A stretch of 64,000 nucleotides of DNA from Cinnamomum chago (taxonomy: Eukaryota > Streptophyta > Magnoliopsida > Laurales > Lauraceae). A program made the translations under genes and the position numbers. The notes under the pieces were generated by a model. It made no database searches. It was given only the letters and a program-made list of their open reading frames with translations, and was not told the DNA's origin. Location: assembly GCA_038049695.1 (NCBI GenBank), contig CP142456.1:69560922-69624921 (forward strand), given 5' to 3'. Position 1 is the first letter of the stretch. Each line of letters begins with the position of its first letter. Positions 1 to 10,317 of this stretch are shown one piece after another.

Positions 1-504
1 TCATGCTATGCATCATATGGTCAATCGTACGTGGATCCAACTCCAATTGGAATAAAATTTGGAGACATCCATATATATATATAGTGAGGGTATTCATTTT
101 AAGTGGCTCCGTTTTTTAATTGGTTGACCCTAGTGTAGAGCTTCACTCCTTCAACTCTAAATTTTTTTATTTTTTTTTCATTAAGATTGGAGGGCCCTTC
201 TAAGGTATTCACTTCCTTTTTTTTTTCTTCAAGGTTTTGACATAGATGAGGAACATGATATATGTGGATAATCAAATGATCTTAGCTCTTGATTTCAGTT
301 AATGAGAATTTAATGGTTATATATACATCATGCAAAGTTTTCTTATAAAACTCAACAGTGAGTTATGTCTGAAACAAAAAGAAATTAAGATTTGTATCGA
401 TTTTTATATCATTCCAATTTTATCAAATGTCTCCAAAGAGACGGATTTGTATCTATTTAAAGGGGATTGTTATGTGTTTGCGTGTGTAGGCCCACTCCCA
501 TGCG
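1..504. other. AT-rich intergenic DNA, nothing recognised
   Basis: AT-rich sequence with short homopolymer T runs and a small (TA)n stretch near 70-82. The only sizeable reading frame (330-605) runs into dispersed repeat A and has no recognisable protein signature. I see no gene here. Confidence 0.5.
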
Positions 505-835
505 AACAAATTAGATTGGTTAAAAGTGGGCTGCAGGTACGAAAACTTAAAAAGGATATTGGGAAATGGATTATTAGTATAATTAATTGCTCTGTAAATT
601 ATTGAATACTAGATAATTACAATATATGTATAAAGTACCGTTAAAAATCATCCCTAAATTTATTTTTCCATTTTATTGTGATTTTCATGATATTTTTAAT
701 TTTGAGAGTATTTTAAAAATATGAAAATAATATCCAGTCCAAGGAACTTTGTCAATGGCATGAAAGAAGAGGAAAATTGAAACCGCACGTGTTTGGCATT
801 GGAGATTGAATGTAGTTATGGTGGGATAGTGTAGG
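505..835 (+). repeat. Dispersed repeat A, copy 1
   Basis: About 300 bp that reappears in the same orientation at about 52,375-52,700. Shared blocks include GGGAAATGGATTAT, TTTTCATGATATTTTTAATT and TCCAAGGAACTTTGTC, separated by small indels and substitutions. No terminal inverted repeats or target duplications were found, so the class is unknown. It may be a non-autonomous element or one side of a segmental duplication (repeat B also occurs once near each copy). Confidence 0.65.
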
Positions 836-933
836 ATCTTACACCCCTTTGAGTTATCACTTATCCAAAAATCAATTGGTGATGGAAAATGGCACAACAA
901 TAGTTTTATAGGGAGGGCGAGGGCCCGACCACG

Positions 934-1136
934 ATTATAATTGGTCAGGAGCGAGGGTGAATGTTGACCACAACAATCCCTCCCTCAACGGCACACCCTC
1001 GCTCTAAAGCAATCATAATTGTTCGAGTCACGGGATACGCGTTTTGTGAGTTAAGCAATAGGAGTCGCGGCAGGTGTGCCGTTGAGGGCGGGATTACTGA
1101 AGTCGACGCCCGCCCTCGCTCCTGAGTAATCATAAT
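934..1136. mobile_element. Small foldback (MITE-like) element
   Basis: The arm at 934-997 is an imperfect inverted repeat of 1073-1136. Both contain TCAGGAGCGAGGG and CCCTCAACGGCACACC (in reverse complement on the right). A third copy of the outer motif (CCCTCGCTCTAAAGCAATC) lies inside at 997-1015, so the structure may be a composite of two nested foldbacks. No clear target duplication was seen. It contains no credible protein gene. Confidence 0.55.
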
Positions 1137-1160
1137 TTTGTTAGGGCTTCCTCACCCTGC

Positions 1161-1219
1161 GCATAGGGAGATGGGAGAAGCACCCTGCGCATGGAAGTAC
1201 GATCGTGGACGTGTACGCC
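1161..1219 (+). repeat. 5' LTR remnant of the gypsy element
   Basis: This 59-bp segment matches 9949-10007 inside the 3' LTR with a single difference (GTAC versus GCAC). It continues directly into gag-coding sequence (reading EAIRDMAKGAKQQQEKID from about 1231), not into a primer-binding site. This is a deletion junction that removed most of the LTR, the leader and the gag start. Confidence 0.75.
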
Positions 1220-1224
1220 TGCAA

Positions 1225-2621
1225 AGAAGCCATACGAGATATGGCGAAGGGGGCTAAACAGCAGCAAGAAAAGATCGATTGCCTACTGCATGAGCTAGAA
1301 AGGGTGAAAACAGGAAGAATGCACTCCCCAACCCCAGAAGCAACCTAAGGAGGACAAGACAGGGGGAGCTAAGAACGAACAGCTGCTCGGCAGCACTCTA
1401 GATCGGGACGTCGGAACTCCCATGTCGGAATGGAGACGGGCGATGAAGGAAGTCGGACTTCAAGTTTCTGACCATGGCGGGAGGAGGGAGCTAGAGCCCG
1501 AACACTGGGCGTGAGGGGAGGCACGTCCCCACGAAGGAAGGTCCCACAAAAAGGCCTTGCCAAGAAGGATGTCAAAGCCCTGATAGAGAAGGCCCTGGTC
1601 GATCGGAATTTCCCACTGGAGGGGATGACCAGGGGGAAATACCTGAAGAATTCCCAGAACTTTGAGTCTCCATTCTCGGAAGAAATAGAAAAGGCGGATG
1701 CTCCTCGACGATTTACAATCCCCAAGTTGAGGGTATATAATGGGACCACGGACCCAACTGACCACGTTCAACACTTTCAACATTCCATGGCGTTGTAGGC
1801 GGGATATGATTCCTTGATGTGCAAAGTATTCCCGTCGAGCCTCGGGGATTTAGCCTTGAAGTGGTTCTCTCGTCTAGAGCCAAGGTCGGTGTGTAGCTTT
1901 CGAGCGCTGGCTGGGGCTTTTATCATGTGATTCGTGACAAATTCCAAGCAGCCAAAGGATGTGGGGGCATTGTTATCACTCAAGAAGCATAGCTCGGAGA
2001 GCCTAAAGGAGTATAGCACGCACCCGTTATTGGCGACTCTACAATGAAGTAGAGGGGAATAACGAACATGTTGCGGTAGCAACGTTTGAGCTCGGACTCC
2101 CTAAGGAAAGCTAGCTCCGCCAGTCCTTGACGAAGCGCTCCCCTATTACCCAGGGCGAGCTGATGGGACGCATTGAAGAATTCATAAAGCTGGAAAAAGA
2201 CATGGGCGTCGGGGAGCCAAGATGGGATCGCTCGGCGGGGGAAGAAGGCAAGCGGAAGCGAAGGAAAGATTTCAGGGAGAGGAACGAGCGAAAGACGTCC
2301 CGACCAAAGCCATCGAGGTCGGCTTATGAGGGGGTGTATATCGTCTTCAAGGAGCCAATCTACCGGATCTTGACCCAAATCCGAGACAAGTCGTTCTTTA
2401 GGAGGCCCTCAAAAATGGTCAGTGACCCGGGACGGCGAAATCCAAACCTGTGGTGCTCCTACCATCGGAAACATGGACATTTGACAGAAGACTGCAGGAT
2501 ACTCAAACAGCACTTGGAAGATCTAGTCAGGGAGGGGCATTTGAAGGAGTATGTGGAAAGTGCACAGCAAAAAGGCGCTCCGGACAACATGGCCAGGAAG
2601 GAATCGAGGAGCGACCAGTAG
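1225..2621 (+). pseudogene. gag: Gypsy gag (capsid and zinc-knuckle region), broken
   Basis: Encodes the Retrotrans_gag region of a Tat-type element in several frames. Recognisable stretches are the IPKLRVYNGTTDPTDHVQHF type entry motif (about 1725-1790), the ALKWFSRL segment (about 1855) and a CCHC-like knuckle with the pattern C-X2-H-X3-HGH-X4-C (about 2455-2495, WCSYHRKHGHLTEDC). Gag forms the virus-like particle and binds element RNA in the cytoplasm. The reading frame is interrupted by stops (for example after SMAL at about 1796) and by a frameshift near 1345-1510. The frame at 2127-2621 is the longest intact piece. It is not functional as it stands. Confidence 0.85.
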
Positions 2622-2789
2622 AAAGAAAAACCAATGAGGGTAATAGATGTGGTGCATGGAGCATCCGACCCTTTTGAGGTAACGGCCAGATCTACTCGAC
2701 AGCAGCGGAAGGTGGTTGCACACCTGACCGAAGTTTATCAAACAACTTCCGAACCGAACATGGTCCGCCGGGAAGGATAGAAAGATGTG

Positions 2790-3260
2790 GAAATTTCATT
2801 CATGGACGAGGATTTGCGGGACACTGTCCAGCCACATAACGACGCGTTGGTGTTGACCCTGAATATACAGGAGTACGGAGTTCGAAGGATTCTGGTCGAC
2901 CCTTGAAGTTCGTCGGAGATTATGTGCGCCGAGCTGTTTCATAAGCTTGGGCTGAAAGAATCGGACTTGAGGACGACCTCAATACCGTTGTTTGGATTTA
3001 GCGGACAAGCTGTGCATCCAAAGGGAATCATCACGGTGCAGGTCGGGGCGGCGCCTATTCATCTAGACGTGGAGTTCCTCGTGGTCGACGTACTCTCTCC
3101 CTACAACGCTATCATGGGACGGACATGGATCCATCGGATGAAGGCGGTCCCCTCAACTTTTCATCAACGGATCCGTTTCCCAACCTTGAAGGCAACGATG
3201 GAGATCAAAGGGGACCAGGCGGCCTCCAGAAGCTGTTTGATAGCCGCAATTAAGGGGAAG
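2790..3260 (+). pseudogene. Gypsy aspartic protease domain, active site mutated
   Basis: The reading YGVRRILVDP-stop-SSSEIM (about 2874-2930) corresponds to the LVDTGSSADI active-site loop of gypsy proteases. Here Thr is Pro and the catalytic-loop Gly codon is TGA, so the enzyme cannot be made. Downstream residues GFSGQAVHPKGIITVQV and FLVVDVLSPYNAIMGR (about 2995-3120) are typical of the domain and of its Tat-lineage extension. In a live element this protease would cut the Gag-Pol polyprotein. Confidence 0.83.
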
Positions 3261-3270
3261 ATGGTTAAAA

Positions 3271-4302
3271 GTGGAGCTGAATGTAACTGCCCGGGCGGGA
3301 GGGCAGACCAGAAATAGCAACTACAGGCAAGTCGGTCAGAGAAATGCAAGGAAGGGCCCGACCAGACCAGTAGAGAAAGGCCCGACCAGATCAGCCGGAG
3401 CCGACCATACCAGCAGAGAAAGGCCCGACCAAATCAGCAAGGAAGGAGCCAACCAGACTAACGCGGCAATGGAAGAACTAGAAAAATTCGCAGTCCGAAG
3501 AGGTGTGACATCCTCCGAGCAATATTGGATGGTTGGGAGAGCGATGACCAGGGATGAGCAGAGTAGCATGGTTCACCTGCTCAACCAGAATGCCAACGTC
3601 TTCGCTTGGGCCCCACACGAGATGCCTGGAGTCGATCCAGAAGTTATCAGCCATAAGTTAGGGGTAGATCCGAGGGCCAAACCAATTGTACAAAAGCAGA
3701 GGAAATTGGCCCCCAACCGCCAAGCAGCCGTGAACGAGGAAGTGGATAAATTACTGGAGGCCGATGCCATCCGAGAGGTACAATACCCTGAGTGGTTATC
3801 CAACACCGTCGTGGTGCCCAAGAAAGACAACAAATGGAGGGTGTGTGTGGACTTCACCGACCTGAACAAGGTGTGCCCTAAAGATAGCTTTCCACTTCCG
3901 AAAATCGATCAACTGGTGGACTCCACGGCTGGGCATGAATGGATGAGTTTCCTGGACCCCTATCGGGGATATCATCAGATCGCAATGGCGGATGCCAACC
4001 AAGAAAAGATAGCCTTCATAACCCCAAAGGGGACCTTCTGTTACAAACGCATGCCCTTTGGACTTAAGAACGCGGGGGCAACATACCAAAGGCTGGTCAC
4101 CAAGATATTTCAGGACTTGATCGGAAACACAGTGGAGGTATATATTGATGATATGGTCGTGAAAAGCAGGAAAATGGGAACTCATGAGGAAGATTTGAAG
4201 AAGGTGTTCGGAATCCTTCGCAGATACAACCTGAAGCTTAATGCCACGAAATGTTCATTTGGAGTCAGCTCAGGGAAGTTCCTCGGGTACATCGTGACCT
4301 GA
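3271..4302 (+). pseudogene. Gypsy reverse transcriptase domain
   Basis: A 343-codon open stretch carries nearly the whole RT fold. It contains WLSNTVVVPKKDNKWRVCVD (finger region, about 3792), FLDPYRGYHQI (normally FLDAYSGYHQI), MPFGLKNAGATYQ and the catalytic YIDD box (about 4143). It copies element RNA into DNA. The N-terminal part carries tandem GPTRP/GPTRS-like repeats (about 3350-3470) that look like insertion or slippage in the spacer between protease and RT. It stops at a TGA at 4300-4302 where intact elements continue into the RT connection and RNase H. Confidence 0.9.
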
Positions 4303-4314
4303 AGGTGGATTGAA

Positions 4315-5345
4315 GTGAATCTCGAACAGATTGCGGCCGTCCAGAGGATAGAGCGACCAAACTCGAGCAAGGAGGTGCAAAGGTTGACAGGAATGCTCGT
4401 TGCCCTGAATCGCTTCATAGCAAAGAGCTCAGACAAATGTCGACCGTTGTTTCTTGCCTTAATGAAGAAGGCAGAAAAGATATGGGATGAAGATTGCGAC
4501 AAAGCGCTCGCGCAACTCAAGCATTACTTGAGCTCCCCTCCTGTCCTTTCAATCCTGGACCCCGGAGAAGAGCTCGTGTTGTACCTGGCACTATTTCAGC
4601 ATGCGGTTAGAGCGGCCTTGACGAAATAGCAAGGAAAGCACCACCGGCCGGTCTATTTTGTAAGCAAGACTCTGCTGGACGCCGAAATGAGGTACCTACC
4701 GTTAGAAAAGCTTACGTTAGCCCTGGTATGTGCAGCTCGAAAATTGAGACATTATTTCCAAGCGCACACCATTAAGGTCCTAACTGAGCACCCACTCCGG
4801 TCGGTCCTTCAGAAAGCCGACCTTTCCGGAAGACTTATGAAATAGGCGATAGAGTTCAGCGAGCATGATATTAAGGTAGTTCCCCGGAATGCAGTAAAGG
4901 GGCAGGTGATTGAGGACTTTATAGCTGAGTTTACTCACACAGAGTCACCCGGGCAGGGCTCTTTGGGGACAAGGGACTACCGGCAGTGGCAGTTATATGT
5001 AGACGGGGCATCCAATTCCAGAGGATCGGGTGTGGGTATAGTACTCAAAATGCCGGAAGGCCCAATAGTGGAGCGAGCAGTGACACTAGGATTCAGCGCG
5101 TCGAACAACGAGGCGGAGTATGAGGCGTTGTTGTCCGGACTACAGATGGCCAAAGAGCTCGAAATAGAACGACTATTAGTACTTTGCGATTCGTAGCTGG
5201 TTACCAACCGGTTGAATGCTTGGGATGATCGGATGGCTGCCTATGTCTCCACAACCAAGCACCTGATCAGGGAAATAGGAGATGTTGAAGTGAAGTAGAT
5301 AGGACGAGAGCAAAATACACATGCTGACAGCCTCGCCTGCTTGGC
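4315..5345 (+). pseudogene. Gypsy RNase H regions (RNH plus archaeal-type aRNH)
   Basis: The first RNase H is seen as RPVYFVSKTLLDAEMRYLP and a following HYFQAHTIKVLTEHPLRSVL (about 4650-4815). A second RNase H follows, with QLYVDGASNSRGSGVGIVL and NNEAEYEAL (about 4990-5140). This extra domain is known from Tat elements. Stops interrupt the unit: TAG after LTK (about 4627), TAG in place of a conserved Trp (about 4843) and TAG for Gln directly after the catalytic-site Asp-Ser (about 5194). Two of these fit C-to-T or G-to-A change of a sense codon (CAG and TGG), as expected from deamination of methylated cytosine. Confidence 0.83.
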
Positions 5346-6640
5346 CACTGCAATACGATCTGAACTAAGGAGGGAGATAACCATGGATTTCCAGCCAGAA
5401 CCAAATATTGTGGCAGAACGAGTCATGTGCATTGATCCAAAGGACAACGGCCCAAGTTGGATGACTCTGATAATCGCATACTTGGAAAACGGTACCCTCC
5501 CAAAGGAGCCCGGTGAAAGACTGAAAGTAAGTAGGAAAGCCACAAGATTTTGGCTATCGCCGACCAAGAAACTCTACCGCCGATCTTTTTCGGGACCATA
5601 TTTGTACAGTCCACCCTGCCGACGTCGCAAAGTTGCTATGGGAGATACATGAAGGATGTTGTAGGGGCCATATTGGGGGCGGAGTTTAGCACACCGAGCT
5701 ATGTTGCAAGGATACTGGTGGTCATTCATGCAAAAAGGCTCCTTGTAGTTCGTCCAAAAATGTGATAGGTGCCAGCGGTTTGGCAGGAATATCCACCAAC
5801 CAGCCGAACAACTCAATATGATAACAAGCCCTTGGTCGTTCGACAAATGGGGAATTGACATAGTGGGACCTATGCCAAAAGCCGCAGGAAACCTCAGGTT
5901 CCTCATAGTGGCAACAGACTACTTCACTAAGTGGGTAGAGGCAGAGCCCCTGGTTCATATTAGAGAGAGCGATGCAGAAAGATTTGTATGGAAAAATATT
6001 ATTACCAGGTTCGGATTACCTTGGGCACTGGTAACAGATAATGGAAAACAGTTCGAAGGGAAAGTCTTCAGAGGCCTGTGTGAAAGATTTGGCATTTGTC
6101 ATTACTTTTCGACCCCGGCTTATCCGCAATGCAATGGCCAAGCTGAAAGTTCCAACAAAACTCTGTTGGATGGATTGAAGAAAAGGTTGGATGATGCTAA
6201 AGGAGCATGGGGGAGACCCCATTTTCCTTGGCGTATGGGATGGAAGCCGTGATTCCCCTGGAGGTTGGTTTGCCGACCTCCCGGACTGAGGAGTATGACC
6301 ATGAGAAGAACAAAGGAAAGATCGCCGAGCAGCTCGATATGGTCGAGGAAAGGAGGGAACAGGCACTGATCAGGCTGGCAGCCTACCAGCAGCAATTGAC
6401 GCGAAGCTTTTGGAAGAGGGTTAAAGCAAGAGCTTTTCAACCTGGAGACTTGGTCCTAAGGAGGGTGCTCCCAGGCACCAGAAATCCAGATCATGGCAAG
6501 TTAGGACCAAGCTAGGAGGGACCTTATAGGGTAACTTCTGCTGGAACAACAGGGGCATATCACTTGGAGACATTGGAAGGAAAACCACTGCAGAGACCTT
6601 GGAACGCGGCGAATTTGAAAAAGTTTTATTTCTAAGATTT
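5346..6640 (+). pseudogene. Gypsy integrase domain, frameshifted
   Basis: The integrase core triad can be read: D in WGIDIVGPMP (about 5848), D in LVTDNGKQFEG (about 6031) and E in GQAESSNK (about 6140). The frame 5818-6252 then ends. The distal part continues in another frame as GETPFSLAYGMEAVIPLEVG (about 6209-6268) and FQPGDLVLRRVLP (about 6435), so sequence between the conserved helix and the GETPF block has been lost or shifted. The zinc-binding N-terminus (about 5550-5770) is scrambled by frameshifts. An intact protein would insert the element DNA into the genome. Confidence 0.86.
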
Positions 6641-7235
6641 CTTCTTAAAATGTAGTTGTTTCCTCTTGCATTGATGAATCTGGTTTGTGCAGGGTAGTTT
6701 GTAGCAATGTGTCAGAATCATATGTAAGTTTTAAGAATTAATGCAAGTTGTTTCATAGGCTGGTTGGAAGGTAGAAAAGAGTGCTTTGAAACTTTGTGCT
6801 AAGGGAATGAGTAATAAGATAGAGCGGGAGCCCGTAGTAGGGACTAGACCCTACTTGGACCACCGCACTTAAATAAGGCCAGAGCCTGAAAATTAAGGGC
6901 AGTAGCAAGCCCACCACTTCGTGCCGAAGGAAAACAAAATCCTAACTGGGAAAGTCCCAAAATAGGTATGCTGCACTGACCTTCCCTTGACCTGTGCTTG
7001 GCGTGACGACGCAAGCGCCGGGCAAGGGGAAGTTTGGTAAGAGGCCGACAATGACGGTAGGAATGAACCATGTAAAAAAAAAGTGGAAATAAGCTAAAGC
7101 CGAACTTTCAGGGTGCAAAGACAGTTTCAAAAAAAGAGAGAAAAAGAAGAAAGTACAGCGATATGCCCACAGGTCGAGCAATTGTCCAAAAGATACAACC
7201 AAAAGGGAAAAAAAAAACAAAATACAAGGGAGTTC
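6641..7235. other. Gypsy spacer between pol and antisense ORF
   Basis: Non-coding spacer following the integrase end (FYF then stop at about 6632). Such spacers carry the convergent 3' ends of the sense and antisense transcripts in Tat elements. There is no conserved frame, RNA gene or repeat. Confidence 0.5.
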
Positions 7236-9392
7236 TTCAATTCTCTAGGACAGCCTCAGGGACATCAGAAACAGACATAGCAGGGTTAACAACGGGAGGG
7301 GCATCATTGTCCAAAGCCACAGGTGAGCTCAGCCCTGCATCAGGATCAGAAATAGGGACCTCGGCGGTCTGCGATTGGTCAAGAGCGGATGCTGTTTGGA
7401 GCAAGTGCTTGGCCTAGAGGGAGGAATCCTTGGGGACCCCGGCGTCGATCAGACCCACGTCATATCCTTGCTTAAATACAATGTCTTTCAGCTGCTCTAC
7501 TTGACCAAGATACATCGCCTCAACCTCATCAAAGGCAGCATCCTTCACCTTCTCCAGGGCTTCCTACGTTTCGGCAAGCTTACCACGAAGGGACTCCAAC
7601 TCCATCTTGTTGGCGACCAGGCAACTGATGGCTGTAGTAGCCTTAGCCTCCACCAAGCTCAAAGCCATAGAGGAATTAGAGGCAGAAGACTCTGCTAGAC
7701 TCCGAGCAGCTTTAGTGGCCACCAGCTCCATCTCCAGACTTTCTATTCGCTTCAAGCTCTTCTCCAGGTGATCCGAAAGGATGAACCACTTTTGAAACCC
7801 CTAAGGAACAATGAGGGAAAAAAGTTGGAACGAGAACTGGGACGTAGCGTAGTCCGGGGGAAATGAAACGTCAGGAACAGACTTACCAGGAGACAATGCT
7901 GAACACTGGAGGAGACTAGATCCTAGTCGAAGAGAGCCCCATGTAATCCCATATCTGAGGGCAGGAGGACAGATTTGCCTAGCTGGAGCGCCGCCGACGG
8001 AGAATTTGAAAGTCCTTCACTCGGGAGAGAATGGGATGGTACGCCCGTTAAGCCCTTGTGTTCGGATACAGACCTCAGCTGATGAGGAAGAGGAGGTAAG
8101 GAATCCTCTAGCCAGGTAGAAAAGAGGTCGGGGTCGTCAGCGGACCTCACCGAAAGCTTACCCTTCGACTTCCTCGGACCGAGATCAGTTGGAGGATCAA
8201 CGACAGACCTCTTGCCCGGAGAAGAGGAGGAAACCAGTGAAGACGCCTTTGCCACCTCGGGACGAGGAAGGTCTCCGAGGCTGCCTAGAAGATCCTTCAC
8301 CTTACGCCTACCCATAGGAACAAATAACCTGTCTGGATCCGAAGAAGATGAGCCGTCGAAAACTTCTAGAACAGGGGCTCGCTTAGGACGAGGAAAAGAA
8401 GAGGCACTAGATGGGGCCGACCTCCTAAGGCTCCGCTTCCTATCAAAGGGACTTTGTTCGACGGAGGTTGATGGACCGGAAGATCTCTGAGAACCGGAAG
8501 ACTGGGTGCTGGCCGCCTTGCCACGACTGGAAGCCCTTGACGCTTTCACTGCGGGAACTTTCCTCCTGAGAGAGCGCTGGTGGGGTTCCCCCGGGATTTC
8601 CCCAGGGGTATGCCAAGGTGGGACGGCTAGGAAACTGTCGTAGGACCTTTCGTATCCCAGCAAGATGTGGGCGGCTCGCCCCCAGCCCCGCATTTCGGGG
8701 GGGGGGGCTCAGTATTCCAAAACTATTTTCAGATCGTCGGGCCAAAGAAGAGTCTGAGGAATCTGGTTGATTGATGGACCTGCAGGTAAAGACAAAGCAA
8801 AACACTGTGTGTGAGAAAAGAGGCGGTAGGCAGGAAGGGAAAAGCACGATGTAGTAGGGGGTCGACCTGGAAAGCCTGGGACTAAGGGGACTTCTGTGCT
8901 AACCCCGCCCCAAGAGGTTGACGCTTCCCAGTTGCCGCCTACAATGATAAAATCTCCCTTGCTCGGCTTGTTCGAGTCCGAGAGATAATGTACAAGAAGC
9001 CTGTTTTGATCACGGGACTTCAAATAAAAGACGAATTTCTGGTTATTAAGGGGAATGAGGGAATAGCAAGAAAGGATGTCAAACACCCCGAGATGGGTAC
9101 TGAGCAGTTTGTTCAGCGCGGCCACCCCCATCACAACACGAAACAGGTTTGGGGAACACTGGTTGGGGAAGAGGTTTGTAATAGACAAAAATTGGACAAG
9201 GAGAGGATCTAGGGGAAAACGCACCCCCCTTCCACGATGGATGGTGGGAAAAGGCATGGCGTCATGGGAACCGCTGTCGAGGGATTCCCTAGGGAGAAGC
9301 GCTCGGATCTGAACATCCGAAGGGATCCTATAGGTCTTCTGGAATTCAGCAATCCCCTCCGGGCTGTTAAGGAGGCCTTTTAAGTTCCCCAT
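7236..9392 (-). pseudogene. Antisense ORF of the gypsy element (putative gypsy-type transposon domain)
   Basis: On the minus strand from an ATG at 9390-9392 (MGNLKGLLNSPEGIAEF). The N-terminal part has the features of the plant 'putative gypsy type transposon' domain (PF04195-like): a YRIP start, a RFPLDPLLVQFL block, VVMGVAALNKLL and a DFIIVGGNWE end. It is followed by a Ser/Arg/Pro-rich linker (7923-8693), an Ala/Glu-rich predicted coiled coil (about 7564-7755) and an acidic tail reaching a stop near 7240. The frame breaks at an 11-G run (8697-8707) and again in the linker. Antisense ORFs at this position are known in Tat elements; their function is unknown. The domain assignment rests on recall, not a search. 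Confidence 0.75.
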
Positions 9393-9687
9393 TCGAAGAA
9401 AAAGAAAAACTAAAGTAGCAGGGAAAGAAGACTTACAGTAAAAGGAGCGAGGACGGAAGGAAAGGGATGGAGAGGAGAGTCGTTGCAAGGGATTTAAAGA
9501 GGAAAGAGGAGAAGGGTAGCAGGGAGGCACGCTACCTCGGAAAGGGTTTGAAATCCCGAAAAGGATGGGGGGGATAAAGATGAGGAAAATGCCAAGCGGA
9601 TTAATGGACGGGAGGACGACTGGGGAGACGCCATGTGGATCGAAGGACATCTCAAGCCTCCTTTTTTCCTCAGGAAGCGACGAGAAA

Positions 9688-9710
9688 AGGGGGCAGGCTT
9701 GGGGGGCAAT
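9688..9710 (+). promoter_or_regulatory. Gypsy polypurine tract
   Basis: Purine-rich run (AAAAGGGGGCAGG and GGGGGGCAAT) immediately before the TG that starts the 3' LTR. It is the expected primer site for plus-strand DNA synthesis. Confidence 0.7.
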
Positions 9711-10314
9711 TGTGAGGGCTCTGGGCCCAGATCCGGTCTAAGAAAAAGCCCATCATGGTCCACGAGCCTGATCCACCCCGCATATCCAGCCCATGAATCC
9801 TGGACCAGGTCGGATCGGGTTGAATGAGCAGTGGCGTCCTGCTGGTCCGAGACTTCGGGGAAGGAGAGACAGGTGGAGGCCAGCGAAAGCAGGGGAAGAT
9901 CGTGGATGGAGAGATAGGTAGAGACCGGAGAAGGTAGAAGGAGATCGTGCATAGGGAGATGGGAGAAGCACCCTGCGCATGGAAGCACGATCGTGGACGT
10001 GTACGCCCGTGGGACGAGATGAACGAAGGATGGTGGAGGTGGAAGAGAAAACGGAGGAAGGGAAGGTATAAAAAGGGAAAAAAGGAAAGGAAAAGGGGGA
10101 GAACTCTGCAAACTAAATAGAATTACTTACCAAATCCGTTTACTGACTTTAGCATCAGAGTAAATTCAGTCGGACCCTTCCGATCGGATTGCACCCCTGA
10201 TTTTCCTTCTTCAGCAGGTCCAAGCTCAGTGGACGGAGTCTTCGAGAGAGGGAAGAAGGGAGGGTCTCAAAGTTCTTCCAAGCAAAGACCAGGTCATCAA
10301 AATCTGACCTTACA
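9711..10314 (+). repeat. 3' LTR of the gypsy element
   Basis: It begins TGTGAGGGCTCTGGGCCC directly after the polypurine tract and ends near CTTACA, about 604 bp. A TATA box (TATAAAAAGG, 10067-10076) sits in it. The 59-bp match to 1161-1219 supports LTR identity. The 3' boundary is provisional because no second full LTR exists for comparison. Confidence 0.68.
10067..10076 (+). promoter_or_regulatory. LTR TATA box (gypsy)
   Basis: TATAAAAAGG within the 3' LTR, downstream of a purine-rich stretch. In the lost 5' LTR the equivalent site would have driven the genomic RNA. Confidence 0.5.
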
Positions 10315-10317
10315 ACG

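Larger units (their letters stand above)
1161..10314 (+). mobile_element. Decayed Ty3-gypsy element, Tat lineage, 5' truncated
   Basis: The order on + is gag, protease, reverse transcriptase, RNase H, a second (archaeal-type) RNase H, integrase, then a long antisense ORF and a 3' LTR. The second RNase H and the antisense ORF between integrase and 3' LTR are known hallmarks of the Tat group (Retand, Grande, RIRE2-type). Only 59 bp of the 5' LTR survive (1161-1219), joined straight to gag, so the LTR start, primer-binding site and gag start are lost. Stops and frameshifts break every domain, so the element is dead as an autonomous unit. Confidence 0.88.

Noticed and set aside
9494-10111. 205-codon minus-strand ORF rich in Pro, Leu and Ser
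   Set aside because: It lies within the gypsy 3' LTR and the sequence just before it, is low in complexity and has no recognisable domain. The antisense ORF proper starts at 9392.
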